This document shows positions 37,639-47,900 of a DNA stretch of 64,000 nt, one piece after another. Position numbers and translations under genes: made by a program. Every line of letters begins with the position of its first letter. Positions within the stretch are counted from its first letter, which is position 1. A model generated the notes under the pieces. That model was not told the origin of the DNA and did not search any database. It worked only from the letters and a program-made list of their open reading frames with translations. This DNA is from Pedobacter paludis (GTDB taxonomy: Bacteria > Bacteroidota > Bacteroidia > Sphingobacteriales > Sphingobacteriaceae): NCBI RefSeq assembly GCF_003173575.1, contig NZ_QGNY01000003.1, forward strand, positions 558,001-622,000. The letters are read 5' to 3'.

Positions 37639-38277
37639 TCAGAACAGTCCCCTCCATATCCGGTTGAGGGCAAGCAAAAGGTACATAAAGGTTAATAATA
37701 CCTTTGTATTGATCCTGCTGCGCAGAATTTTGAGGGCATAATAGACCTGTTTTTTAACTGTCCCCTCACTAACCATCGAGAGTTGGGCAATCTGCCGGTA
37801 ACTCAAATGTGCCTTCCTACTAAGTTCAAAGATATTTCTCATCTTTTCAGGAAGCTTGGAGATTTCCGACTCAATAAGACTGTACATTTCCTTTTCGAGT
37901 AACTGCTGATCGGAGGGATTGCCACCAGAGTTGAAGTAGGCCTTCAGGGAATCCAGGTATTTCGTTTTGGTCTTTTCCCTCCTCATCAACGAAATGATCT
38001 GGTTTCTAACCGAAACGTACAGATAGGCTGAAAGGGACCCTTCAAAAGTCTGACCGCCCATACGCTCAAGCAGGGAGGCAAAAGTATCCTGTACGACGTC
38101 ACCTGCCTGGGCATCGTCCTGAAGCATCCTGCGGGCGTGACTGAATAGGGCTGCGAAATATCGTTCGTAGATTTCGGCAAAGGCTCTGGTGTCCTTACCG
38201 TTAAATTTCTCGGTAAGCTCGATATCGCTTAGGTTAGTGTAGGGGTTCATAGCTTGTTGGCAGCTTTTCTCTGCCAT
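37639..38277 (-). CDS. ECF-type RNA polymerase sigma factor
   Basis: 212 residues. Region 2 is seen in AFAEIYERYFAALFSHARRM and DDAQAGDVVQDTFASLLERM; region 4 in LPEKMRNIFELSRKAHLSYR, QIAQLSMVSEGTVKKQV and YYALKILR. The hydrophobic C-terminal tail (VLLTFMYLLLALNRIW) is usual in Bacteroidetes FecI-like sigma factors. ATG 38250 (MNPYTNLSD) is an alternative start. It is the likely partner of the FecR at 33905 and activator of the SusCD operon, although 2.6 kb of foreign-looking sequence now separates them. Confidence 0.92.
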   Translation of the reverse strand: MAEKSCQQAMNPYTNLSDIELTEKFNGKDTRAFAEIYERYFAALFSHARRMLQDDAQAGDVVQDTFASLLERMGGQTFEGSLSAYLYVSVRNQIISLMRREKTKTKYLDSLKAYFNSGGNPSDQQLLEKEMYSLIESEISKLPEKMRNIFELSRKAHLSYRQIAQLSMVSEGTVKKQVYYALKILRSRINTKVLLTFMYLLLALNRIWRGLF

Positions 38278-38357
38278 TGTTAATTTTCGTTCCTGCGGGA
38301 TGTATTTCCCTTTATTTAAGCTGTGATTATCATAAGAGAGAAGGGTAGGGTTGATTT

Positions 38358-38822
38358 TTAAAATGACCAGTTGTTCTCATTTTTGCCCTGATTTAAGACA
38401 ATCGAGCTCACTACTTGCTCGATGTTTGGCTTGGTAATCAAATCCTTGATAAGCTGGTGGTAGGCCTGGATATCGGTGACGCAGATCTTGAGCATGAAGT
38501 CAAATAAACCTGCAGTCTGGCTGCATTCCTGGACTTCCTGAATACTTACCATTTCCTCATTAAACTGCTCGAGAAGCCCCATGCTATGCTCCCGAAGTTT
38601 GATCTGGACATAAGCGAGAATATAGACACGGATTTTATTATAATCCAGTTGGGTGATATAGGATCTGATGTAGCCCAGCTGCTCCAGGCGCTTCAGGCGC
38701 AGTTGGATGGGACTTTGTGATTTGTGAACTGTTAGCGCGAGCGCCTTGATGGATATCCTAGCGTTTTTTTGAAGGCATCTTAGGATATCCTTATCGGTTT
38801 GATCTAAAGAATATGTTTCCAT
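38358..38822 (-). CDS. Lrp/AsnC-family transcriptional regulator
   Basis: 154 residues, the standard length. N-terminal helix-turn-helix (LDQTDKDILRCLQKNARISI, then KSQSPIQLRLKRLEQLGYI) and a C-terminal RAM/AsnC ligand domain (VQECSQTAGLFDFMLKICV, DIQAYHQLIKDLI). Such proteins form octamers that bind amino acids or related effectors. It lies 80 bases upstream of the sigma gene on the same strand but has its own upstream gap; its targets are not evident. Confidence 0.9.
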   Translation of the reverse strand: METYSLDQTDKDILRCLQKNARISIKALALTVHKSQSPIQLRLKRLEQLGYIRSYITQLDYNKIRVYILAYVQIKLREHSMGLLEQFNEEMVSIQEVQECSQTAGLFDFMLKICVTDIQAYHQLIKDLITKPNIEQVVSSIVLNQGKNENNWSF

Positions 38823-39112
38823 TACGACTCAATAATATTGACCGGTTAATATTTATTGCAGCTATAATGATGGGCTAAATATAGAAACATTTTTTTTTGC
38901 TGTCAAGATCCCTGGTGATTATAACGCTGAGCTTCATAAGCTGTGCTCTATACTAGAGCAACCAAAATTGCTCAAAGGGTTTCTCGCCAGTAAAAAAATG
39001 CCGAGTATTCGCTAATCATAAAGTTTAAAACACATCTGGCTATGGCATCGATGGTTTCTCATATGGACAATGATATGTAGTATAATTAGCGTCCGTTATA
39101 TGAAGGGGTTAC

Positions 39113-39379
39113 TCAATACTGATTATCCGACTGTTGGTCGTTCACATTTCCGATTTCTGCTGCAGTCATTGCCATGTTCAGCCCATTTTGGGACATGAAC
39201 TTTATGATCCTTTTGAGCTTTGGAATTGTCATGCCCTCAGCATCCAACAATTCGGCTACGGTGAGCTCTTCGAGCTGATACACACGCTCGACCTTTCGAA
39301 CTTTGTTCAACCAACCGTTGAACCGGTGGGAAATATATAACTGGTTATCTACCCAGTCGTTTTTGATGTCTTCATTCAT
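39113..39379 (-). CDS. Small hypothetical protein
   Basis: 88 residues, charged. The middle part (TVAELLDAEGMTIPKLKRII) has the look of a helix-hairpin-helix such as the RNA polymerase alpha C-terminal domain, but the match is loose. It starts at ATG 39379 and has no operon partner. Function unknown. Confidence 0.55.
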   Translation of the reverse strand: MNEDIKNDWVDNQLYISHRFNGWLNKVRKVERVYQLEELTVAELLDAEGMTIPKLKRIIKFMSQNGLNMAMTAAEIGNVNDQQSDNQY

Positions 39380-40282
39380 TGGTAATAATTCCTGGAGTTA
39401 TACAAACTTAATGTTTTTAGTTTTGATTTGATAGTCCCTGCCAGCTTGCCTCGGATAGGATGGCAATGAATTTGTATTGCAGTTTTTCAACTTAAGAATG
39501 ACCGCGGCATAGATTGGGCAATTGGAGAGGAGCAGGATGATACGCTTGAAATATTATTCCGAATTTATGACCCGAACTTTAATATTACGCTTATTTAGTA
39601 TCAGATATATGTTTTTAGGCGCACACTAGCCATCTTTGGTTTCGATGTTATGGGGGGGCGGTTCGATTACGGTCCCCCCAATATAAATAACAGTTGAATT
39701 TTAGTTTAGGGTTAATGATGGAAAGCCGGTGGATGCCGGCTTTTCTGCAGACAATGGAAAACTTTAATGCACGAATGTACCCGTAATTTGCTTTAACCGC
39801 AGACATCCTCGCTGTGTAGATTCTGGTTTTCAGCTAATTAATTGACGAAAAGCTATAGAAAGGTCATTTGTTAACCTGATATTAACTCTCCTGATAAAAT
39901 TTGTTAACTAATTTTGGGCAGACATTGTTGCGAATATTGATTTTTCCGATTCCCAAAAGAAAACTGTAAGCATGAAATACATTACTGCATTCTATTAACA
40001 CGCTTGTTTGCGCAGTCCCGTACAGCCTTGATTTATTCAGCGATAGAAAGGTCATTATCTATTCTATACCAGTGATCAGTCATACATCCGTCTGACAGTT
40101 CTAACCGCTCCTGATTTCGATTGCTGTTTCCCTTTAGCAAAGTTTAGATACTGTATTGATACAGATATTTTGGCGTCTGAATATAAATTCCTGCGCTTAT
40201 TTTTCTGTTCCAATCCTTTTCTGCCTATGCAATCCAAAAGATGTAAAGGCTTCTTTTATCATAACGAACCAAAATCTTGTCC
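39380..40282. other. Long intergenic region with hairpins, no gene seen
   Basis: About 900 bases with no convincing coding sequence. A GC-rich hairpin lies at 39652-39679 (seven G against six C around a TTCGATTA-containing loop) and a clean terminator at 39722-39744. A small RNA between them, or a promoter region for the toxin locus starting at 40283, is possible. Confidence 0.45.
39652..39744 (+). terminator. GC-rich hairpin and following rho-independent terminator
   Basis: The terminator proper is AAAGCCGG (39722-39729) with CCGGCTTT (39736-39743), loop TGGATG, then T. Forty bases upstream stands the stem GGGGGG/CCCCCC (39652-39679). The two could form one short structured transcript. No protein gene reads into them from the left on this strand. 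Confidence 0.5.
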
Positions 40283-41686
40283 ATGAAGTATTTCATCTTA
40301 TGGCTGACAATCGCATTGCCTGTTCAGCTGTACGCATCTCCTCCAGATACAACGATAAGAAAAATTCCAGACCGTTACCTGAGCGAGGTAAATGCTAAAA
40401 CCCGTACACTTGAGCAGGACCTGAACAGGCGAACGAAAAAGGCCCTCGACATTTACATTAAAGAACAGACATCCATACAGGAAAAGCTCGCCAGGCTTGA
40501 TCCGGCTTCTGACATTAGCAAAACCCTGTCTTGCTCGATCGATAGCCTTAAAAGAATGAGGGAAAGTCTGCTGGGAAAGGTTAAGAGATTTGTTCCTTTC
40601 CAAAGAGCAGTTACAGGCAACAGCTTGGATTCTCTTCAGAACGTCCTAGGTTTTTTGGGCGATAACTCCGCTCTGGTGAACGGCAAGGAGCAGATTACCT
40701 CGGCACTCAAGAATATCGAAAATGTCAAATCTGAACTTCAACGGGCCGGGGAGGTACAGAACTACGTCAAGCAAACCATGTCCCAGATAACCGGTCCCCT
40801 GGAAAAATACAGGGGACTTAGCAAAAACCTCAACAACATCAGCTTAGAATCCTTTTATTTCAACGGGAAGGTTGCTGAGTATACCAATTGTCTAAGGGAT
40901 GCTGACAAAGCTAAAAGGATGGCGATGTCGATACTTCAGAAAAATCCCGCTTTCATGAACTTCATGGCCAAAAACACATACGTAAATGGAATCGTGAATC
41001 TTTTCCTGATCAACGAAAGCAGATCAATTGACGGGCTACAGACGCGGGATATGGTCGATAATTTCCGTTCACAGCTCCAGGGTACCGGAGCAGATGCTGC
41101 AGGAATAGTTGCTGGTAGGCAGCAGATTGCCGACAGGGTTATCGATAAGGCTAAAAAATATCTCAACCTAAAGGATGCGGGGGAAATCCCTACAAATGAG
41201 CCGAATGAAATGAAGAATAAAAAATTTCTTAAACGGCTGGAACTCGGTTATAACCTTCAGCCAACCCGGGGCTCTAAATATTTTCCCAGCATGTACGATA
41301 TCGCAGTCCAGGCAGCATATAAGTTGAGCAAGAAAGGCAGTATCGGATTCGGCGCTTATTATAAACTGGGTCTTGGCGCTCCAATAAAGAATATCAGTTT
41401 CAGCCATAGGGGGTTTGGGATCCGCGCTTTTGCAGAATATCAGCTGCGAGGTGTCCTTTTCTTCAATGCAGGTATCGACCTCGATAGAACGAATCCCTTC
41501 AAGGCGTTCACGGAGCTATATCGGTACAGTAGCTGGAAATGCTCAGGTCTGGCAGGATTGGGCCTGAAACTTCCCACCGGAAACAAATCCAAGCAGCAGC
41601 TGATGCTGTTGTGCGACCTCACAGAATGGCTGGATTACAGGTCGAAGGGTATACCGCTAAAAATGCGCATTGGCCAGACATTTTAG
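40283..41686 (+). CDS. Secreted coiled-coil protein with C-terminal outer-membrane barrel-like domain
   Basis: 467 residues from ATG 40283; a TTG six bases upstream is not needed. Signal peptide MKYFILWLTIALPVQLYAS. Residues ~25-300 are helical with long charged coiled-coil stretches (EQDLNRRTKKALDIYIKEQT). The last ~150 alternate hydrophobic and polar residues as in a porin-like barrel (SIGFGAYYKLGLGAPIKNIS, RGFGIRAFAEYQLRGVLFF). The protein lies directly before two YD/RHS genes on the same strand, the gap being 58 bases, so it may anchor or export them at the outer membrane. Not recognised as a named family. Confidence 0.65.
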   Translation: MKYFILWLTIALPVQLYASPPDTTIRKIPDRYLSEVNAKTRTLEQDLNRRTKKALDIYIKEQTSIQEKLARLDPASDISKTLSCSIDSLKRMRESLLGKVKRFVPFQRAVTGNSLDSLQNVLGFLGDNSALVNGKEQITSALKNIENVKSELQRAGEVQNYVKQTMSQITGPLEKYRGLSKNLNNISLESFYFNGKVAEYTNCLRDADKAKRMAMSILQKNPAFMNFMAKNTYVNGIVNLFLINESRSIDGLQTRDMVDNFRSQLQGTGADAAGIVAGRQQIADRVIDKAKKYLNLKDAGEIPTNEPNEMKNKKFLKRLELGYNLQPTRGSKYFPSMYDIAVQAAYKLSKKGSIGFGAYYKLGLGAPIKNISFSHRGFGIRAFAEYQLRGVLFFNAGIDLDRTNPFKAFTELYRYSSWKCSGLAGLGLKLPTGNKSKQQLMLLCDLTEWLDYRSKGIPLKMRIGQTF

Positions 41687-41744
41687 GCTCAGTGAAATCG
41701 CAGAACATCCCATTCACATATAAGTACTGTATCAATTAATTATT

Positions 41745-44700
41745 ATGCAAAAAATGTTACTCGTTTTTGTGCTCGTTATCACATGGATAATAGAGGCAGG
41801 GAATGCCTTGGGGCAGCAAAACAATGGAAGCTTCTTTTCTCCCGTCACGCAAACCTCCCCTGGCGCTTCTGCTAAGGGAAATTACAAAACATCGTCCGTT
41901 GAAATGTCTACTGGGTCGGGGAATGCTGATATTCCCTTGACCGAGCTGAAACTCCGGGAAAACTACACTATTCCACTCTCATTACATTATGCGACAAATG
42001 GAGTTAAAGTGGATGATATGGCCGGACAGGTGGGCACTGATTTTTCTCTTACCGGGCTATACTCCATCAGACGCACAATTCTTGATGATCCGGACGAATT
42101 TAGCAAGGATGAAACCAGAAGGCTTGTCCCGGGTGTTTCCACTGATTCTATTAATTTGTCGCTCCACAACGGAATCACCTCTGGTAATGACTTACAGCCA
42201 GATCTTTTCACTTTGAGCACTCCAAATTTTTCGGGCAAGTTTTTTCTTCGCAATGACTCTGCCATTTTCTTGAACAGCAATACCTCCTACAAAGCGGTAA
42301 GGATACCAGCGGCATTTCCAAATAGCTTATGGAAGGTAACGGACGGTATGGGCAACATCCTGTGGTACGGTGGTGCCGGGGCTGTCGAAACCTCGAAATC
42401 CTCGACGATATGTCCTGTTGACGGATACGTGCCGGATGAAACTTACTATCCAACTGCATGGCATCTCAAGTCGATTATCACTCCCTTCAAAGATACCGCT
42501 TCCTTTGTTTATGATGCTTACTCCGTTCACTATACTTCTAACGTATTGGTCACCAAAGTACTGTCTTCGTCAACGGTGTCTCCCGGCTGCGGATGTACAG
42601 CTCCGACCAACCAGGCGTGCGATGTCTATCTGGATGTCAACGCTTATAAATTAAACTATATCAAAACCACCTCCAATGCCAAGGTTACTTTCGGATACCG
42701 GAACAGGCCTGATAACACTTCCGATTATCTGCTTTCACTTATTGATCTTTATCAGTCAACTATTGCCAGAGATTCCATGATCCAGAGATTTTCGCTGGAA
42801 TACAGCTTCGCAAGCGGCAAACAACGGCCTTTTTTAACTGGCGTAAAGTTAAGAGCAGGCAACCTGACCGATTCCATGTCCTATAAGATGATGTATGATA
42901 ATATCAATGGGCTTCCCGACCGGTTAGTTCGGCAAACCGATGGTTTTGGCTATTATAATGCGAGCACAACTAACCTCAACATAAACCCTACTGTGGCAAA
43001 GTATGGAACAATGATCAGACTGGAGTATCCTACAGGCGGTTATGACTCATTGACCTATGAATCCAATACCGTTTACGCAAGTCATCAGGTTCCCTATACA
43101 AACTACCTTGCTTCACTTTCAGGAAATGGCCTCTCCGACCATTCCCTAAAAGCGTATACTGCCGTAAGGACGTTAAGAAAATCAGACGGGGATATCACCG
43201 TCTCGGGCTATTGTGCGTGGCAACTGGCAAGTGCACCCGACCTCCAGAAAATGCAGATCGTGGTCTTAAACCATGCAACGGGTGCGACACTCTATTCTTC
43301 ACCCCTGATCTACCCAAGCCAGACCTCGCCTTTTACCGCTACCTTCCCCTATACATCTGTAGGTACAAATTCCTGGTTCGGGGCCAACGATACACTGGTC
43401 GTTGACCTAAGGCTGGAGGTTTATGGGGAGGATCTCAGTGCCCAGTGTTCTTTCCAACAGACCAGTTACACATACAGCTACTATAACGATCCCTTCGCGG
43501 GTGTGCGCGTTGCCTCAATTGCCTCTAATAACAACTTCGGGCCGCCAATGATCAAAAAATACAATTATAATGTTTTCGGCACCTCAAATTCTTCAGGAAG
43601 GCCTGTTACCACACCGCTTTTTACGGAAGAACTTTATACCCAGAACTATTGCAGCAATACTACCTATTCGATCTGCTATGCAAAGATCCAACAGAATTCT
43701 TCGCTGGTAGATTTATTTTCTCATGGGGCCTTACCTATTTATTACGAAGACGTAACGGAAACCTATGGGAATAATATGGAGAACGGGGCTACCAGGTTTG
43801 AATACGAACTCCGGTTGCCCATACAGCCTTCTACCTTTTCAACTGCTCAGGTTGGAGGATTTTATTATGCGCCAATTCCTTTCATTTCCGGCCCTTTCAC
43901 CCTTTTGAGGGACGAATTCGCATTGGAAACAGCTAGGTCACTGTTTAAAAAATCTGGTGATACGCTTAAACTTGTGCAAAAAGTTAATAAGACTTACAAG
44001 GTCATTGCAAGCCCTCAATCCCGCAACGGTTATGCTTTCAGACAAAGGGTTTTCAAAGAGGTTGACTTCACGCCGGCTAGTTTTTATTCGTATTTCGACA
44101 TGACCAAATTTACGTTTTATCAAAACTTTGTCGGGCTCGCAACAGAGGAACAGATTCTGTTCTCCGATGACAACAAACAGTTCAAGGTCAAAACGAACTA
44201 TTTTTATGATTACTGGCCACTCAACACCAACATCTCACGGACACAGAATGTAACCAGCAAGGGCGATACATCAACTTATTATGCCAATTACGCCACAAAT
44301 TATCCCGGAACCACTGTTTACGACACGATGGTTAAGAGGAATATGGTCGATTATATCGTAGAAGGAAAGGAGTTTCTGAACAGTACAATGGTTGGGGCAA
44401 CCAAAGTGAATTACGTATTTACCAATTCACTCAAAAATATGGTTGTAAAAGCCAACTATCAAATTCAAAAAGGTGTAAATCCATTGGTAGAGAGGTATAC
44501 GAACTACAGGTTTGATACTATCGGGAATATCTTGGAGTCCTCTAAAACTAATGATGCCCACGAGGTATTTGTCTATGGGTATAGTAAACAGTTGATCGTT
44601 GCCAAGATTGTAGGATCTACATATGCTGCCATCACCCCGCTTTTTAATCAGTCTGTATTGGACAATCCTTCCAGCGACCAGGCGGTCAGGGATGAAATTG

Positions 44701-44912
44701 CCAAAATCAGGAATGCCTTTACAAATTCACTCGCCCAGGTCACAACCTATACATACATACCCCTGGTCGGCAGGAATAGTGAAGTGGATATTAATGGCCG
44801 CCACATCACTTACCACTATGATGCCATGGGCCGGTTGTGGTACACCAAGGACAAAGACGGCAGGATTGTACAGGTCAAGCAGTATGGTATCCAAGTTCCC
44901 ATAGCGCAATAA
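41745..44912 (+). CDS. Secreted YD/RHS-related shell protein (N-terminal half type)
   Basis: 1055 residues with signal peptide MQKMLLVFVLVITWIIEAGN. The block SSVEMSTGSGNADIPLTELK with LSLHYATNGVKVDDM and VGTDFSLT is the SpvB/TcB-like opening of Bacteroidetes YD proteins. Only the C-terminus contains typical YD repeats (ITYHYDAMGRLWYTKDKDGR). It lacks an RHS core and a toxin tip, and is followed 51 bases later by a protein that has both, so the two probably build one hollow shell, as TcB and TcC do. Six cysteines cluster in CPVDGY and CGCTAPTNQACD, plausible disulfides outside the cytoplasm. Confidence 0.75.
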   Translation: MQKMLLVFVLVITWIIEAGNALGQQNNGSFFSPVTQTSPGASAKGNYKTSSVEMSTGSGNADIPLTELKLRENYTIPLSLHYATNGVKVDDMAGQVGTDFSLTGLYSIRRTILDDPDEFSKDETRRLVPGVSTDSINLSLHNGITSGNDLQPDLFTLSTPNFSGKFFLRNDSAIFLNSNTSYKAVRIPAAFPNSLWKVTDGMGNILWYGGAGAVETSKSSTICPVDGYVPDETYYPTAWHLKSIITPFKDTASFVYDAYSVHYTSNVLVTKVLSSSTVSPGCGCTAPTNQACDVYLDVNAYKLNYIKTTSNAKVTFGYRNRPDNTSDYLLSLIDLYQSTIARDSMIQRFSLEYSFASGKQRPFLTGVKLRAGNLTDSMSYKMMYDNINGLPDRLVRQTDGFGYYNASTTNLNINPTVAKYGTMIRLEYPTGGYDSLTYESNTVYASHQVPYTNYLASLSGNGLSDHSLKAYTAVRTLRKSDGDITVSGYCAWQLASAPDLQKMQIVVLNHATGATLYSSPLIYPSQTSPFTATFPYTSVGTNSWFGANDTLVVDLRLEVYGEDLSAQCSFQQTSYTYSYYNDPFAGVRVASIASNNNFGPPMIKKYNYNVFGTSNSSGRPVTTPLFTEELYTQNYCSNTTYSICYAKIQQNSSLVDLFSHGALPIYYEDVTETYGNNMENGATRFEYELRLPIQPSTFSTAQVGGFYYAPIPFISGPFTLLRDEFALETARSLFKKSGDTLKLVQKVNKTYKVIASPQSRNGYAFRQRVFKEVDFTPASFYSYFDMTKFTFYQNFVGLATEEQILFSDDNKQFKVKTNYFYDYWPLNTNISRTQNVTSKGDTSTYYANYATNYPGTTVYDTMVKRNMVDYIVEGKEFLNSTMVGATKVNYVFTNSLKNMVVKANYQIQKGVNPLVERYTNYRFDTIGNILESSKTNDAHEVFVYGYSKQLIVAKIVGSTYAAITPLFNQSVLDNPSSDQAVRDEIAKIRNAFTNSLAQVTTYTYIPLVGRNSEVDINGRHITYHYDAMGRLWYTKDKDGRIVQVKQYGIQVPIAQ

Positions 44913-44963
44913 CAATCCCAACGGTATTTCTAAAATTCACATCTACCATCGAAATTCTTTAGT

Positions 44964-47900
44964 ATGATTAACTATCGCTCAATTTTTTTAATACAGGGTA
45001 TGCTCTGTGTTCTTGGCTTCTGGCAACAGAATGTGCAGGCGCAAAATATCCCCAAATCCGGCGGGCCGTCTGGAGTGTCATCGGATGCTGTTCCCAATGC
45101 ATTTACCAACACAAAGATCAACTACATACGAATTTGGGAACCGGCAGTAACTTCAAATATCGTAAATGTGGTAACCGACCCCGCAAGGACCAATGTCGAG
45201 GTAAAACAGATGACAGATTACTATGACGGGATGGGAAAAAGAATTCAGACCGTTATTAAAGGAGGCAGCTCTTCAGGAAACGATATGGTCAGCAGCGTGG
45301 TGTACGATGAGTTTGGGAGGGAAAAATATGTTTACCTGCCTTATGCCGCCAGTACCTCAACAGGAAAATTCAGACCCAATGCGTTTCAGGAGCAAACGGC
45401 ATTTTATCAGGGGATTTATCCGGCAGGAAGTGCCTCTCCTGGAGAAAGCAACTTCAAAGCAGAACTTGAATATGAACCCTCACCCCTGAACCGTAAGGTT
45501 AAAACCTATGCACCAGGATATAGTTGGGCGAAAACAGGTGGAAACAGGCCACAGATTACAACTTATGCGATTAATACAGTCGCCGACTCGGTACGGATAT
45601 GGAACGCTACTCCCGGCGTCCCTTTCTCACCGGGAATATATCCGGAAGGCGAACTCTTGGAGAACACTGGAACCGACGAAGGGGGGACCAGGTTTGTCGA
45701 ATACCTTGATAAAGAAAACCGGCTGATTTTACGCAAGCAACAGGCAGCCGATGCTCCCGGTACTGCGCATATGGGCTGGCTATGCACATATTATGTCTAT
45801 GATATGTATGGGAACCAGGTCTTCGTGATTCCCCCAAAGGCGGTAGAGGCAATCCAGGGGACCTGGACGATAAGCGCAGCTGTCTCTGCGGATCTCTGTT
45901 ACCGGAATGTATTTGATAGTAGAGAGAGACTGATTGTGGAAAAGCGCCCAGGCATGGACTCTATTGTTAATGTTTATAACCTTCGTGACCTTTTGATCTT
46001 ATCCCAGAATGGAAATCAGCGCCGGGATGTCCTGTGGCAAGTACACTATTACGATAGTATAAGCCGTCCCTCCATGACAGGAATACTCTCATTCGGGTTT
46101 AATCGGGAGCAGATGCAGAACACAATTGATGCTTACCCTTTTGACCCTGTCAATTCCATCCCATGGACGGATTCAAGTTCAATCACCTACAAACTCACTC
46201 ATGTTTATTATGATAACTACAATTACCCAGGAAAGAAGAACTTTGTCACAACGGACGTAAACAAACCACAGGCGGGTGCAAACCCTTATTCGGAAACAAA
46301 TGCATCGGTTCCAAGTACCAGGGTAAAGGGCCTGATTACCGGAAAGAACAACCGGATAGATGTTACCGCTCAGACACTCGTAACAACGCCGTATTATAAT
46401 GACAAGGGAAGGATTGTTCAGGAGGTCGCAGAAAACATGCGGGGAGGACTGGATATCAGCAATTCCCTTTATGATTATAAAGGAAAGCTGCTGAGCACCT
46501 ACAACCGACAGACCAATCCGGCGAGTACGCTCACGCCAGAAGTCAGAATTTTGAGAAAGTATGATTATGACTGGATGGATCGAAACGATTCAATCACGAT
46601 GATGATCAATGATCTTCCCGAGACAAAATCGATATTGGCAGTAAACACTTTCGATCAGCTGGGCAGACCAGGTATTAAGCGCATAGGCGTCACGGGAGCC
46701 TCCGAACAGATGGAATCGTTTTCATACAAGTACACTGTCCGAGGCTGGCTCTCTGGTATCAATCCTGACTATGTAGATAATCCGACGGTAACATCTAATT
46801 GGTTCGGTGAGCAATTGTGTTATGACTTCGGATTTGACAGTTCGTATTTTGACGGCCAGTTATCGGGTGTAAAATGGGCCTCCGCTGGGGATAAGGTCCC
46901 CCGAGCTTACGGGCTGGCATACGATAGAGCCAAAAGGCTTACCAAAGCGTACTATTCACAAACTAATGGAAGCACCTGGTCGCAGACCGCGGCGGACTAT
47001 TCCGCTACAATGGCATATGATAAAAACGGGAATCTAACCTCTATGAGCCAATTTGGTATGAACGGGGTTACCAAACAACAGATAGATGGCCTAACCTATA
47101 CCTATCAGGGATCTGGCAACCAGCTAAAAACGGTCGTAGATGCGGTCAATGATCCTTCAAGTATTCTGGAAGATTTCCATTCCCCGGTAAATTCTTCAGC
47201 CCAAAGCTATTTTTATGATTCTAACGGGAATATCAAGCGTGATCTGAACAAGAACATCGACAGCATTGTATATAACCAGCACAATCTGCCGGCTGTCACC
47301 TACGTCAAGGGCCACGGTACTATCTATAACATGTATTCCAGCGCAGGTGAAAAACTCGTCCAGATGGATGTGGATACCACGACCCATCCTGACCAAGCAA
47401 TCATCACCCATTATATCAACGGAAGTATCTATAGGAATGATACCCTGCAGTCTATCCAGCAGGAAGAAGGTAGGATCAGGCCGGTTTATAAAAACGGAAC
47501 CGTATCCTTTGTTTTTGATTATTTTGTTAGGGATCACCTCGGGAATGTGCGGATGGTACTCGGAAACCAAAAGGATACGGCTGTTTATGTGGCGACGATG
47601 GAAACAGCCGCTTCCACGGTAGAAAACCAGTTATTCAGACAGATCAATGCCACCAGGCTCTCAAAGCCGGTTTCCTATCCGGTGGATAATTCCACTAATC
47701 CTAACAATTATGTCGCTCGGACCAATGTCGCAGCAGGGATAAGAGTCGGACCTGGTATGGCCCTGAGAGTGAAAGCAGGCGACTCGATTGCGATCTATTC
47801 CTCAGCTGTTTCGGCAAGTACAACTGCCAATACCGCCACAACCCTTCCAGCGACCATGGCAAATTCGGTGATTGCGGCAATTGGTGGTGTAACCCTTACA

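Noticed and set aside
39652..39680. tRNA T-arm-like text (GGTTCGATTA) near a run of G and C
   Set aside because: The arms do not pair as a T-stem and no D- or anticodon arm can be found upstream.
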